Positions 38,170 to 49,900 of a stretch of DNA of 64,000 nt are shown here, in pieces (position 1 is the stretch's first letter; each line of letters begins with the position of its first letter). The notes under the pieces are model-generated. The model made no database searches and was not told where the DNA came from. It worked only from the letters and a program-made list of their open reading frames with translations. The position numbers were made by a program, and so were the translations under genes. Origin of the DNA: Onchidella celtica. Taxonomy: Eukaryota; Mollusca; Gastropoda; Systellommatophora; Onchidiidae. The stretch spans positions 34,310,118-34,374,117 of the forward strand of contig OZ007579.1 in assembly GCA_963931925.1 (NCBI GenBank), given 5' to 3'.

Positions 38170-38175
38170 AATAAA
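38170..38175 (+). terminator. Candidate poly(A) signal AATAAA
   Basis: AATAAA 18 bases after the last stop of the cluster, followed by a GT-rich stretch (TTTGTGATG) about 30 bases on. Likely 3' end of the last transcript. Confidence 0.5.
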
Positions 38176-38336
38176 AAAGCAAACTGAACAAAAACAAAAC
38201 AATCTTTGTGATGATTTATAGCAAATGTGGTGTTTCATTTCCCTGAGTTATGACAACATTTAAATTTGCATGTCCAGAAAAGAAGACAAAGAAATTTTTA
38301 TTTCATTCTGCTTGAACGACCAAAGCTGTATTTCAT

Positions 38337-38475
38337 AGTGTAAGGTAACGGAAACGTTAAACACATTTCAGGTAATGAAACAGAAGGCGGGTGTTTTTTT
38401 ATGTAGGGGAACCCTTTCTTTTTACTTCTTGATGGTTTGGCTTTGCCGTTGCCATTTCCGTTTCCTTACACATGA
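38337..38475. mobile_element. MITE-like element
   Basis: Ends TGTAAGGTAACGGAAACG and, on the other strand, TGTGTAAGGAAACGG. Related in sequence to elements at 9098-9300 and 59899-60060. First repeat after the micropeptide cluster. Confidence 0.45.
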
Positions 38476-39258
38476 AGCCACGGTTTAAAGGGGGGGGGGG
38501 GCACCATTATTTCCTATATTATCTGGGTAAATCCGGGAAGACCCTTTCATGCATACGAAGCCCGGTCAGACATAGTCAGCTTCTGGCATTATTTGGGAGA
38601 TAGGATTTGTATTTGGCTGGCATCAACTGGCTATGACGTTCCGGGCTTAGTATGAATAGTATAATACCCTCCCTCCCCCTCCCCCCTGAAGATCAAATGG
38701 TTCGAATGCAACGGGCAGAAAGTGAGTCTTCAAACTCCGCTACCTATCCTGATCAATACTTGATCAAGACGCATTTAGTGCAAAATTCATAACTTTGAGA
38801 AAAAGAGATTTCTTTGCTGTGTTTAGGCTATTGCAACGTTCACTTTCATAACTCTGCATTTACTCTTCAACAGTTAGGCTAAACGCACACATGCGACTTC
38901 GGTGTCTTGCAGTGGGGTCGTATTTTTTGTTTTGTTTCAATCCAGGCGAATGAATGGAGGTGTGGTACACATACGTGACACGGGCACATTACAGAATCAA
39001 CGGGAACATGATTGAAAATAAGACACGAGTGCAACACTACAGCAAGGGCAAAAAGAAATAATTGTATGGTGCAAATTCCTTTTCTTTTGCGTTTCATTGT
39101 TTCATTTATGTATTATTTCTTTCGTGATTATTTGCTAAATACAGCTTTTTCTTTTGCCACATTTTGGCTTTGCGTCAATCCTTGCTGCGACCCCACAGTG
39201 GCTTTGCGTCAATCCTTGCTGCGACCCCACAGATTTCCTGCATTTCTTTTATATAATA
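38476..39258. other. Noncoding interval
   Basis: No supported gene. Contains a 33-34 bp tandem duplication (two copies of a GGCTTTGCGTCAATCC block, 39167-39232). The 84-codon frame at 39012-39266 runs through it. Confidence 0.4.
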
Positions 39259-39987
39259 CTAGCTGAGTTCCCGGCCCTGCCCGGGACATATAGATTTATT
39301 AGTTTCAGTTATGGGTGATTATTATGGACCTGCTTCATTTTCCCTGTTCCTTTAGCTTTATTTTATTTTATTTTATTTTTATTTGTTTGTTTGTTTGTAG
39401 ATACGTTTTACTGCTCTCCCTTTGCGCGTTGACGTCCTGCGCGTCCCGCCAGCATCCGTCAAATGGCTATGATTTGCGCACGGGTTAGTTTGTTTGCACA
39501 TCGCAGGAAGTGATAATGTCATGTATTAATGGAAAAGAAATATTATAAAAATTTATATTGAGAACACAAACCTGTAATTTTGGCCCTGCAGCGCCAATCT
39601 CCCAATTCCAGACCCATTCTTTTTCCTAGTCTAGACACATTGAGAACACACAAAGTTTCATAGCTGATAGTGTCTTAGAACTCAATCTCATCATTCAAAC
39701 CAGTCCTAACCAGAAGTTGTTTTGTGAGTGTGATGTTGTAACCGGAACCAATCTCAATTACATTAATTTGCCGAAAAAATAGACCGAACGCCAATGTGTC
39801 GCAACCTAGCAACTAATACAAACGTTCTGCGAGTTATTAATTTTTTTGGTATTTTCTGTGCCGGGGACACGACGACAGTCTATACTAAGCGCTGTATAAA
39901 ATCTGAGGGCCACCGAATCAGCATTAACAGAGGAGTAGCGAAAGGCGCGCTGCAATTGTCGTAAGGTTTCACTTTTATTAATATAGA
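39259..39987 (-). mobile_element. Uninterrupted 729-bp Helitron copy
   Basis: On the minus strand it starts TCTATATTAATAAAAG after host A and ends hairpin plus CTAG before host T. It is the intact equivalent of the split element 15202-15767/20563-20729. It contains no Rep/helicase gene, so it depends on a helper element. Confidence 0.82.
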
Positions 39988-40020
39988 TAATATTCTGCCA
40001 GCAAGCCACATTTGCGTACC

Positions 40021-40090
40021 GTTGCTAGGGGACCGTGGTCTGATTACAAAGCCGAATAGAGAAAATCCTGAGTTGTGTTCGCTGCTGATC
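40021..40090 (-). mobile_element. Fragment of GTTGCTAGGG MITE family
   Basis: Starts GTTGCTAGGGGACCGTGG. The following block is the reverse complement of part of 63009-63115. Confidence 0.5.
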
Positions 40091-40972
40091 TTTGGCTTCC
40101 TATGAAAAAAAAAACAAAACACGGCGCCTTAACAGCAAGCACAAAGGCCTTCAATTTCCAAGTACGATCAAGAGGAATGTAGTGTTAATTAAATACCGAC
40201 TTTCTGAACAGTCTCAATTCCCTAATTGGGTCAGGTTCTACAGAGCGTGTTTTAATTCCAATGTCTCATTTATATTCCATTTCAACCGAACAGAGGCCCA
40301 AATTATGGACACATTTTTTGGAAGCTTATTTAAATATAGCACATTCCACTACTAACCACAGGGGGCTGTTTTTGTTGGTGGGCTCTTTTTGGTAGGGTCA
40401 CATTCTGGCCTATAATTCTGCTATTATGCTGTCTTTCGTCTTGCCGTCGATACTGTAAAGCGTTTTAAAAACAATACTATCAGGCTGCAAAATTCATTTT
40501 ATTGTTTCTGAAGAAATGTCACTCTTTTGCTCTTTGAAGATTATTGCTGGGCGTTTCTGGTCTGGTCCCATTCCGTCATTATCGTTCTGTTATACTCTAT
40601 CTATCCTCTTTGCATTTCCCTAGCACAGTTATGACTGTTATCCTGCTGGCATGCCTCCTTCCAAACCCGAACTCAAACCAGCAACAAAACTACAGAGTAA
40701 TGACTAGTTTCTCGAGTAAATCTGCTCAACCGTGACCGTTTTTCTTTCAGGTGCTACCATGCCGTACTTGCTCGCATCATTTCGTGTGAAATATCACTAG
40801 AAACCAGTCAAGGATCCCCCAGGCCAGTTTGTCAGTTTGTACAACCTGACTTTCACCCCCCATAAACATGTGTGGTTTTTACATTGTTCAGGCGGTAAAC
40901 AGAAATATCTTTCCGCCAAACTGTAGTGCAGGGATTCTCACACAGGTACGTGTGGTTGATAGGCGCTTCTGC
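40091..40972. other. Noncoding interval, nothing recognised
   Basis: No supported gene. Confidence 0.4.
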
Positions 40973-41148
40973 TGGAGTCAGGGCTCTTGTAACATCATTA
41001 TGGGCCCACGAGCAAAGCAAAAGGATTTTCTTCCCCGTTTCAAAAAACCAATGTAAATTTGCATGCATTGGGCCCCCTAAACCCTTGGCGTCCCTAGTCA
41101 ACCCCCCCTCCCCCCCAGTGTGCCCATGTGCTAAGACGGCTCTGGGTA
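40973..41148. mobile_element. MITE-like copy of the 13630 repeat
   Basis: Left end GTCAGGGCTCTTGTAAC and right end CAGAGCCGTCTTAGC on the other strand, with a shared interior (GTAAATTTGCATGCAT...GGCCCC). Confidence 0.55.
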
Positions 41149-41149
41149 T

Positions 41150-41248
41150 GCTTTCTGGTTATCCTGTCCACGTGCTCCCTCTCTCCCCCCTCTCTCTCTC
41201 CCTCTCTCTCCCTCCCTCTCCCTAACTCCCTTTCTCTCCTCCCTCTCC

Positions 41249-41282
<34 letters not shown>
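41150..41282. repeat. CT-rich microsatellite
   Basis: CTCTCTCC-type tract ending in 38 bases of pure CT. Frames on both strands are artefacts. Confidence 0.9.
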
Positions 41283-41937
41283 CAAGCTTGTGGTGGGCGG
41301 GCGCTTCTGGTAGGGCCTCTTCCTGCCCTATCACCCTCCTTTATTCTATCTATCGTCTTTCCCCACACTTGCTGCCATTTCTCGTGTCCACGTGCGTTTT
41401 CCAAACCCATACTCCAAATTCTTACTCTCAATCGGGAGGCAACTGGCTCTCAAGGGAGGAATTTTGGCAAGGGTAGGAATTGTGGAAGAATTTCAGTCAG
41501 AAGAGGAACTCTTGAGTGGGGAAGAATGGACTCTGTGCTCTGTGTCTATAGTAGTTTTATGATCCATTAAGAACATTGTCGAGGTTGGTTGATGAGCGTT
41601 TCTGGTAAGGTCTCCTTCTTTCTTACCATTCTGCTACATTCTGTCTATGGTCTTGTTGTTCCTTAAGACAATGCCGACTTGCTCTGTGCAAACCCAGATT
41701 CAAACTCTAACTCTAACACTGTCTTTTTATACTTCAGTGTGATCAATGGGAAATTTAGCTTCATAATTTATTTTTTTGTTTACACAATGACAACTCTAAA
41801 AGTATAATGGTGGGAACGTTATTACACGGCAATTTGATCCCAAGGGGAGGACTGTGTCCTGGGACTCTGAGAACCATTGCTGTAGGGGAAATCAAGGGGA
41901 GGAAAGACATTATTTTCTCTCATTACCTGGTCTTTCA
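41283..41937. other. Noncoding interval, nothing recognised
   Basis: No supported gene. Loose repeats of a phrase like GGGCGCTTCTGGTAGGGCCT/GAGCGTTTCTGGTAAGGTCT are seen near 41296 and 41597. Confidence 0.4.
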
Positions 41938-44900
41938 TAATAATAATAATAATATATACATTTATATAGCGCCAGGACTAAAGCATTAAAAGCTCTAGGC
42001 GCTGTACACAGTAAAAAATCATAAAAGCACATTCAAATAAACTTACACACACACAGACAAACTAGTTTTATACATCCATAGCAAGCTATAAAATTCAGTT
42101 TTTAAAAAGAAATGTTTTTAACCTGTTTTTAAATATGTTTAGAGAGGCAGAATTTCGAACCTCTTGTGGTAAAGAATTCCACACACAGGGACCAAAACAA
42201 CTAAAAGCTCTATCTCCATAATTTAATGTTTTACACCTGGGAACAACCAGTTTGTTTTCTGTAGTAGATCTTAAAAATCTATCAGACTCATGTTTTTTCA
42301 AAAGTTCCGAAAGATAGGAGGGAGCTGAACCTTCAAGACATTTGTAAACAAAAACTGCAGCTTTAAATTTTATTCTGTTTTCAACAGTAAGCCAGTGAAG
42401 TTGGTCAATAAGGCTTGAGGCAGATTCTCTTTTTGATTTTCTCAAAATCAGTCTAGCTGCATTATTCTGAATTATCTGAAGGCGTTTTATTTTGTTGCTC
42501 GGAATTCCAAAGAGCAGAGAGTTACAATAATCAAGCTTTGAAAACATAAGTGAAGTGATAAGTATTCGAGTTGCCTCTTGGGATATGAATGGACGAATAG
42601 AGCTGATGTTTTTTAATTGAAACATTAATGATCGACATAATGAACTTATTTGATTTTCCATGCTGAGATCTGATTCTAAAATTGTGCCTAAGTTTTTAAC
42701 TTTATTCACGTTTGCTACAGTGCTTTCACCAATATTTAATTTTACATTTTTAATTGCAGTAATTTGTCTTTTCTTTCCAATAATCATAACTTCTGTTTTG
42801 TCTTCATTTAGCTTTAGTTTGTTTTGGTTCATCCATTCTTTTGTGTCCATAATACACTTTTCACTATCTTTTATAACATTGTCAACATGACCTAAAGTCG
42901 TACCAGGGTGATATAGTTGGACATCATCAGCATACTGATGGTAATAAAAACCATGATCTTTAAAAATATTAGACAGGGGCCCAATGTACATAATAAAGAG
43001 AGTGGGACCTAAAACTGAGCCTTGTGGAACACCATATGGCAGTATGCATTCTTTTGATTTTATGTTATCTGTTACAACAATTTGTTTTCGGTCACATAGA
43101 TAGGACCTGAACCATTTCAGAGCTATACCAGAGATCCCATAGGTTGCTTCTAATCTGCAAAGAATAATTTCAGGATCTATAGTGTCGAAGGCAGCTGATA
43201 GATCAAGAATGTTTAAACACGAAACCAAGCCCTTGTCCAGTAATCCAAACAAATCATTAACAATCCTCAATAAAGCAGTTTCAGTGCTACAATTTGCACG
43301 ATATGCTGACTGGAATGATTCACAGAGAGCGTTATTGTTTAGATGACCAAGTAGTTGTTTTAAAATTACTTTCTCTAAAATCTTTGATAAAAATTGAAGA
43401 TTAGATACTGGTCTATAGTTTTTCAAGTTTTCAGAGTCAAGATTAACTTTCTTAAGCAAAGGTTTAACGAGTGCAACTTTATAGGTCTCTGGCACAGCAC
43501 CTGTACATAAAGAAGTGTTAATAATTTTTGTGATGGATGGTAAAAGATCAGGTAAGCATTTTTTTAACAAGTCTGTGGGCATGGGATCTAGTTCACATTG
43601 CTTAGTAGCAGCAGAACAAATTATGCCATTGATTTCATCACTGGTAACTTCACTGAAACAAGAAAGATTATTCCCAACAAATACAGAATTTTCACTAGTT
43701 ATATCACAACTACTTAAATTGTCTCTAATTTTTTCTATTTTGTCCATGAAGAAGTCCCCAAATGCATTAGGCAGATGTTCCTTTTCTATTGAAGTTGGCA
43801 GGTTGATCCTTTTCTGTTTGCCCAACAAATCATTGGACAAATTGAAAAATTGTTTTGAATTTTGAATTTCACAAAACCTTGAGTTGTAATAGTCACATTT
43901 AGCTTTTCGAATGGTGTCATTCACAAGTTTCTTATGGTGAATGTATATTTCTTTGTCAATTTGTAACTTTGTTTTCTTCCATTTCCTTTCTGCTCGTCGC
44001 CTGGCCTGTTTTGCTGCTTTTGTTTCCAACGTGAACCATGGTGATGGTGTCCTGTCGGTCACAGTCCTTGATGTTTCCGGAGCATGACTGTTTAAGACGC
44101 TTTGGATTTTTTCTGTCAGAACTTCAGCATTGATGTCTTCTGAGTCAGCCAACGTTGTTCTCAAATCTAATTTGAAATTTTCTAAGTTAATTTTCTTCAC
44201 GTCTCTGCATTTTACATTCTTTTTCTTTGGCAAGGGTTTCTTGTAAGGAATGTCGAAATATAGAAAATGGTGGTCAGATATTAGTTTGTTGGTATTTACC
44301 ACCGCTGATGCAAAAGTAAATTTGGACGAAGTAACAATCCAATCAAGAATATGGCCAAATTTGTGTGTGCTGGATTCAACATGTTGTGTCATTTGATGTT
44401 CATGAAATAAACGTTTCATAAAATTTACATCAGCAGATGTTTTGGAGTCGTAATGCAAGTTAAAATCACCCATGAAGACAAGTTCCTGCTTTTCGATGTT
44501 GTTTAAAATCAAAATTTCTTCAAATTGTGTCAAAAAATCTGATGTTTTGAGATTGTTTTTCTTGTTAGGTGGTGGTCTATATAGCAGGACAAATTTGATT
44601 TTCTTGTGAGGTAATGACAAAGTCATAATCGCAGACTCAAATGAAGTAACAGTATCAGGATTCTCACCAAAGTTCAAGGCCGAAGAGAGAGTATTTTTGT
44701 AGACAATACCAATGCCACCTCCATTTTTGTTCTTTCTAGGAAATGATTTATAAGAATAACTCGGTGGAGTGAGTTTAGAAATTACATGCTCATGACCGTG
44801 TTCATGGATCCAGGTTTCTGTGATAATCATAATGTCAATGTCATAGTCACCAATGATGCCACACAAGTCTGTTGTCTTATTACATGCTGACTGTGCATTA

Positions 44901-45160
44901 GTATACCCAATACGAATGTTTTTTCCACAGGTCACATCTCTAAATTTGTTTCTTGTGTCAATTGGAATCAAGTTGTTTTTATTTATTCAACTTTGATGGA
45001 AGCCTTTAACTGTATTGTTTATTTTTCTCTCACTCAGTACAGATTTTATTCTTCTTCTGGTCCCACCTCTTGCTCCCCTCTTTCTGTGTTTCTGTTTACA
45101 GATGTGTAGATTTTTCAGTAGTTGGAAAACCTGCTTGGGCAGTTTGTTGATGTTGTTATT
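41938..45160 (-). mobile_element. LINE of the CR1/L2 group
   Basis: Non-LTR retrotransposon read on the minus strand. It ends with GGCGCTATATAAATG... and a TTATTATTATTAT tail (41938-41955), the microsatellite-type 3' end usual in CR1/L2-like LINEs. ORF2 is almost complete. Sequence upstream of ORF2 (to about 45160) keeps a related frame with one stop. ORF1 is not seen, so the copy is probably 5'-truncated. Confidence 0.88.
42095..44971 (-). CDS. LINE ORF2: endonuclease and reverse transcriptase
   Basis: Open for 958 codons. Apurinic-like endonuclease at about 20-240 with TETW near 51, GDFN near 168 and SDHH near 232. Reverse transcriptase at about 500-760 with LDLSAAFD near 590, PQGSVLGP near 649 and YADD near 680. 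The C-terminus has FGPCVWNSLPQEVRNS and FKNRLKTFLFK, typical of CR1/L2-group LINEs. All catalytic motifs seem intact. The frame begins at TTG, because a TGA at 44987-44989 cuts it off from an upstream in-frame stretch of about 58 codons that includes a basic RGARGGTRRR word, a feature often found ahead of the endonuclease. So the copy is intact in its enzyme part but broken near its start. Confidence 0.93.
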   Translation of the reverse strand: MIPIDTRNKFRDVTCGKNIRIGYTNAQSACNKTTDLCGIIGDYDIDIMIITETWIHEHGHEHVISKLTPPSYSYKSFPRKNKNGGGIGIVYKNTLSSALNFGENPDTVTSFESAIMTLSLPHKKIKFVLLYRPPPNKKNNLKTSDFLTQFEEILILNNIEKQELVFMGDFNLHYDSKTSADVNFMKRLFHEHQMTQHVESSTHKFGHILDWIVTSSKFTFASAVVNTNKLISDHHFLYFDIPYKKPLPKKKNVKCRDVKKINLENFKLDLRTTLADSEDINAEVLTEKIQSVLNSHAPETSRTVTDRTPSPWFTLETKAAKQARRRAERKWKKTKLQIDKEIYIHHKKLVNDTIRKAKCDYYNSRFCEIQNSKQFFNLSNDLLGKQKRINLPTSIEKEHLPNAFGDFFMDKIEKIRDNLSSCDITSENSVFVGNNLSCFSEVTSDEINGIICSAATKQCELDPMPTDLLKKCLPDLLPSITKIINTSLCTGAVPETYKVALVKPLLKKVNLDSENLKNYRPVSNLQFLSKILEKVILKQLLGHLNNNALCESFQSAYRANCSTETALLRIVNDLFGLLDKGLVSCLNILDLSAAFDTIDPEIILCRLEATYGISGIALKWFRSYLCDRKQIVVTDNIKSKECILPYGVPQGSVLGPTLFIMYIGPLSNIFKDHGFYYHQYADDVQLYHPGTTLGHVDNVIKDSEKCIMDTKEWMNQNKLKLNEDKTEVMIIGKKRQITAIKNVKLNIGESTVANVNKVKNLGTILESDLSMENQISSLCRSLMFQLKNISSIRPFISQEATRILITSLMFSKLDYCNSLLFGIPSNKIKRLQIIQNNAARLILRKSKRESASSLIDQLHWLTVENRIKFKAAVFVYKCLEGSAPSYLSELLKKHESDRFLRSTTENKLVVPRCKTLNYGDRAFSCFGPCVWNSLPQEVRNSASLNIFKNRLKTFLFKN

Positions 45161-46620
45161 TCTACACTAAAGCAATTGTTCTCTTGTGTAAACAAAGCTG
45201 GTCATATTTACACTAGTGTGTTCACAATAGTCTGACTCTCTACTGTCAGTAACTGGGTCACTCATGTTGTTATGCTGAGTGTTGGTGTTAAAATCAGCAC
45301 AGTGAAGCCTAAAAATGGCCACAAGATAAGATAAAACATAGAATAAAATCACTTCATGTTGAAACATCTTGAAATAAATTAGATCCTCAGAATCACTGAA
45401 ACAAGAGGCCTCATACACACGGCCTCCGGAGAGGGGGACGATCGAGGGGGAGGGTGTAATGTAGTTGGTCACGGTCAGACAGCAGTACAGATCAAATATC
45501 TCCCCCCCCCCTCCCCTCCCCCAGACTTAATTCAAAGACCTGCCCGAGTTGGCACGAGCATGCCAAGTTCTGGCGCCACAGGTCGGTTCTACACCAGATC
45601 CTTTTGATGCCTGAGCGGCGCTCTACAGTTACTGTGCTGGCCGTGTTTGTTTCTAACTCACTGTTTCCGGTTGTTCTTGGCGAAAGACAAACTTCTTTAA
45701 TTTACTATCGATTTTTTTTTTCTTTACTGGTTTCGGATCATAACGCCTATTGGTTCTATCTATCAACTTGGCTGAGTTCTCGCGCTTAAAGCAATTCGAT
45801 CATAATATTCCCGTAACAACAAAAATTTTTAATGTCTGGCTATTCAGTTAACCCATTGACAGCTAAAGCCTGGAAAATTAGATTGTCTGACATCTACAAC
45901 TTGATTCAAAACCTTTTCTACACATTTACAAAGTTATTATCAGATCTATACAAAATAAGTTTTGAAAAGTTTTACCAGTGGAATGGAGTTTGTACGGGAA
46001 ATTTTTAATTCTATTTTATTTGTGAAATTTAAATTGATAAAGCTCAAAATAGCAAATATAAATAAAGTACCCCCAAAAGACCGCGGAAGGCGCAAAGTGG
46101 CAGTTTTTGTGCCGACGAGCAGTGAAATTCTAACTCAAACTCAAACTTATTCATAATAAGATTCAGTTATTTCAGATGGCAAATTTGAAACTATGTTATG
46201 AAATTACCTTATAACTCCAACTTACTGACGGAGATATGTATATTACAAATGATAGAGATTTTTGCAATGATTCTGTGTGTTGGTACTGAAAGGGTTAAGA
46301 TGTTGTTATATCTCTGTCGGCTATATTTTATGATTTACCATAAACAATTGTAATATCAATCATTAAAACTTCCTTTGCTAAGAAGAACACCAATTTTTGC
46401 CTCCTGTACATTAAACACAGATGGTTCAACCATCCACAACAATCAAAAAACAAAAACAATAAACAAACCAAATATTTGTGTTGCCAGGTGTTCGTCAAAC
46501 ACAAGAGATTCAAAGAACGAACAAACCAATTAACAAAACACAAACCAAATAAGTTTTGAGGTGTGCAGCGATCACAGATGGTTCAACAAGTTTAAGTTTA
46601 TTGTAGACATAACGGCTTAA
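45161..46620. other. Noncoding interval, nothing recognised
   Basis: A 101-codon minus-strand frame (45167-45472) has a hydrophobic stretch but no known domain. C-rich runs near 45505. No gene called. Confidence 0.4.
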
Positions 46621-46918
46621 CGAACCAATCAACCGCCCACCCACCCACCAAACCGACCAACCAACCAACTGATCAACCAACCAAGCAAGCAAGCAACCAA
46701 CCAATCAAACCAACCAAACCAACTAATCAACCAACCAACCAATCAAACCAACCAAACCAACTAATCAACCAACCAACCCATCAAACCAACCAAACCAACT
46801 AATCAACCAACCAACCAGCCAGCCAACCCACCTACCCACCAACCAACCAACCAATCAACCTACCAACCAACCAACCAACCAACCAACCAACCAACCAACC
46901 AACCAACCAACCAATCAA
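46621..46918. repeat. (CCAA)n-type microsatellite
   Basis: About 300 bases of CCAA units with a higher-order phrase (CAACCAATCAAACCAACC) repeated three times in the middle, ending in pure CCAA. Confidence 0.95.
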
Positions 46919-49900
46919 CAAACAAAAAACAATAAAGAAACAAAATCACGTTTGTGTGAGATGAAATATTATTTTAATTGGACGATCTTATAAAGGTGAT
47001 TTTTTTTCTTCTTTTTTTCCACATGAAGTTATGAGATGACGTAATGATAATATAATATTCATGAAAATAAAATGTCCAAATGATAACACAACAATAATAA
47101 TAAATGTCATTTTCAGAAAATCAAAGATAATTCAAAAAAGTATTGAATGAACGTAAAGGCGTGTCCATTTAACTTAAGTCTATCTGCCTATAGAAATCTA
47201 TAGTTGTTTGATTGTGAGACTAACCTGTTTGTGAAATGGTTTGCCTTTGATGTAAATGTAAAATTTGACAGGTATATCGACCTGGTCGATGTATAGGGAA
47301 ACGCCAATGTATCCCTGCTTTTAAGAAAAAGAGGCCCCGTTCAGCTGAGAATTAAAACTCAGCCTGCCAAAGATTAGAAGTTTGAACTTAAGGCAACTTC
47401 TAAGGAAATGTTCGTGGTCGGTTACCGGAACTTGTGTGTTTATGACCTTAGCAGCTGGTTCTGACAAATGGGCATCGCTACAATTAAAGGCATCACACCT
47501 ATATCATATCTAAGTCGATCTGGACTCGCTGTATGAAAATAGTGACAAGCGAAAATACTGTATTCTGTGCGAAACACGTTAACCCGGGACTGTCTTCATA
47601 TAAGTGAGGCACTTTGACGAAAGAGCTGAAGTTCCCAGAGTCAAAGAGTGCACAAAAAACGCAATTTTGCCCCATATATGAGCTCCAGTTTAATGTGACT
47701 TTCCTTACGATCTAGAACTATGCCCTTTAATTCAAATTTTCAATAAAACGAAACATTATTTTATCACAATGCCTTCTAGGAGAACAGTTTTTCAGCATTT
47801 AAAATACGTTCTGCACAAATTGTGAGTAAATTTTATTCTTTTCTCTTCACAGAGCACAGGTGAGTGATTATTTTAAGAGGCAGGTGAGATGTTTAAATAG
47901 AAGTCTTTTTGTCCGGCAATACGGGAAGTCTCACGTTTTGATGGTATAGCAGAATCTGAACATTTTTTGAACAAGAGTGGTTGTAATAACATTATGACGG
48001 GGAAAATGTATTGTCTATGAGTGTATTTGGGAGTGTGTGCAGATTTCTTTTTTGTTTTGTTTTTTTATTGCTTTTTTTTTTTTTAAAGATTTTATTTCTC
48101 CCTCTATGTAAATGTGTTTCTTCCGCAACATCGCTGATAAAAATGATGGACTAAGAGGAACATTACAGAAATGATATAATAATAATAAGATTTAAAAAAA
48201 ATTGATAACGATATAAATATGATAATATTATATGTCATTATGCATTGATGATGACGGGCATTGGTGGATATGATCTATGAGATACATGTATAACAATGAT
48301 AATGAACAGTTTTGTTTTTACCAGTTAAATAATAATATGAACAGCAATGGATTCAGGTCAATAAGATGATGTCAGGTATAATTATCTAGATACCTTAGAC
48401 AATGATGAAATACATTCTAAAGGTGGAGATCACACAAGGGCAGCACTTTTCTCAGCATACACCACTATAAATTGAGGTCCCACATTACCAGGGATGTTTT
48501 TCCGCCTATATATCCCGTGTCATGACAATTCGAGTCCATATACTCGTACCAAATTCGTATTAAAAGTCGTCCAGTCTTGAATGTCATAATATACATACGC
48601 CCAGCGATTTTGAATTAAATAGGTCGTTTAAACTAGATTAATATGGCGCATTAAAAAGCATGGTACAATTTGAAAAAAACAAAAAAACAAAGCATGTCAG
48701 CGTTCCAAAGTGGTTTTTCCAGGATAATAGCTTTGCTTTGTGATAAGTGGGATTTGTCGTCCGTATTAATATTATAATAATAACACTTACAATCGTGCTG
48801 TCCTAATAGAGTTAACCTAGTCCGAGTTCTTGTGTGACACTGTCATTAGTTTAACCCTAACTTTGCCAAAATAGCTATGTTTTTTTTTTTTCAGTTCTTA
48901 ATACCCCTCTCAGAATTGAAAAGTCTGAATGTCTTCGTTTGATTTTTCTCTTCCGGAGTCGACATGTCATACCTTTGAATCCAACGATTTATTAATTGTT
49001 CCTGCAAGGACCCTTGGCTACCCCGGTGTGAAAACCACCGACATGGAGGCGACACATTGAACTGGCTCTGACCATATCAATGTTTACAACTGATGCAAAT
49101 ATTTACAACATCAATGGGAATATTGTTTTGCTTTTAAAAAAAAAAAAAAATGAGACATATTCATAAAATAAGGTCTATAGTATTAACGTGTACAAGTATT
49201 AGATTTAAAAGAGACATGTTGACAATAAATACATAGGGACAAAGCGGACGGTACATCATGTAGGTATCATAATTGATTATGTATTCAGTTTGTTTCATTT
49301 ACTGAGTGATTGACTGTCTTAACTCACGACAGTTTCAGGAAAAAAAAAAAAAAAAAGACGAGAGTACTTATAAAACTGCGGTCCACAAACACGAGGAATC
49401 GCCATCGCTACTTGTCATTCAACTAGAAAATTCCATCAGCTTTTTAAACACACACGTTTTGATACAAACTGCCTATAAAATCAAGGATATTATAATCTTC
49501 TCTTTTTTTCCCCCCCTTTCTTCAATTCTTAAACTGGTTCAATAACGGTGCATTGTGAAAGAATGCATATTATGGCAAAATATTACAAAATATCTTAACA
49601 GCGAAAATTGTATATTTTATAAACATAATGAAATGCTAGTGACATGAAATGTTTGTAAAAAACAAATGCAAAAGCCCTATACTTTCAAAGTGTGTACGTG
49701 GACTGCCAAAGAGATATCCCCCACTGTTCCTTCTAGAAAACGTGTTAATTGTTAAGCTATTCCGCCCCACCTGAGAATATTTCATGCCACTATTACAACA
49801 TATACATATTAATAATTGTGTGCAATTTGTTTGGGCACCACTGCTCGTTGTTACCCAACCCTCAAGTCCATTGGAAACCGAGAGTCTATTCTATATTGTA

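Noticed and set aside
39012-39266. 84-codon frame with hydrophobic stretch after the cluster
   Set aside because: Runs through a tandem duplication and ends in the Helitron; looks like chance, though a 66-codon ATG form exists.
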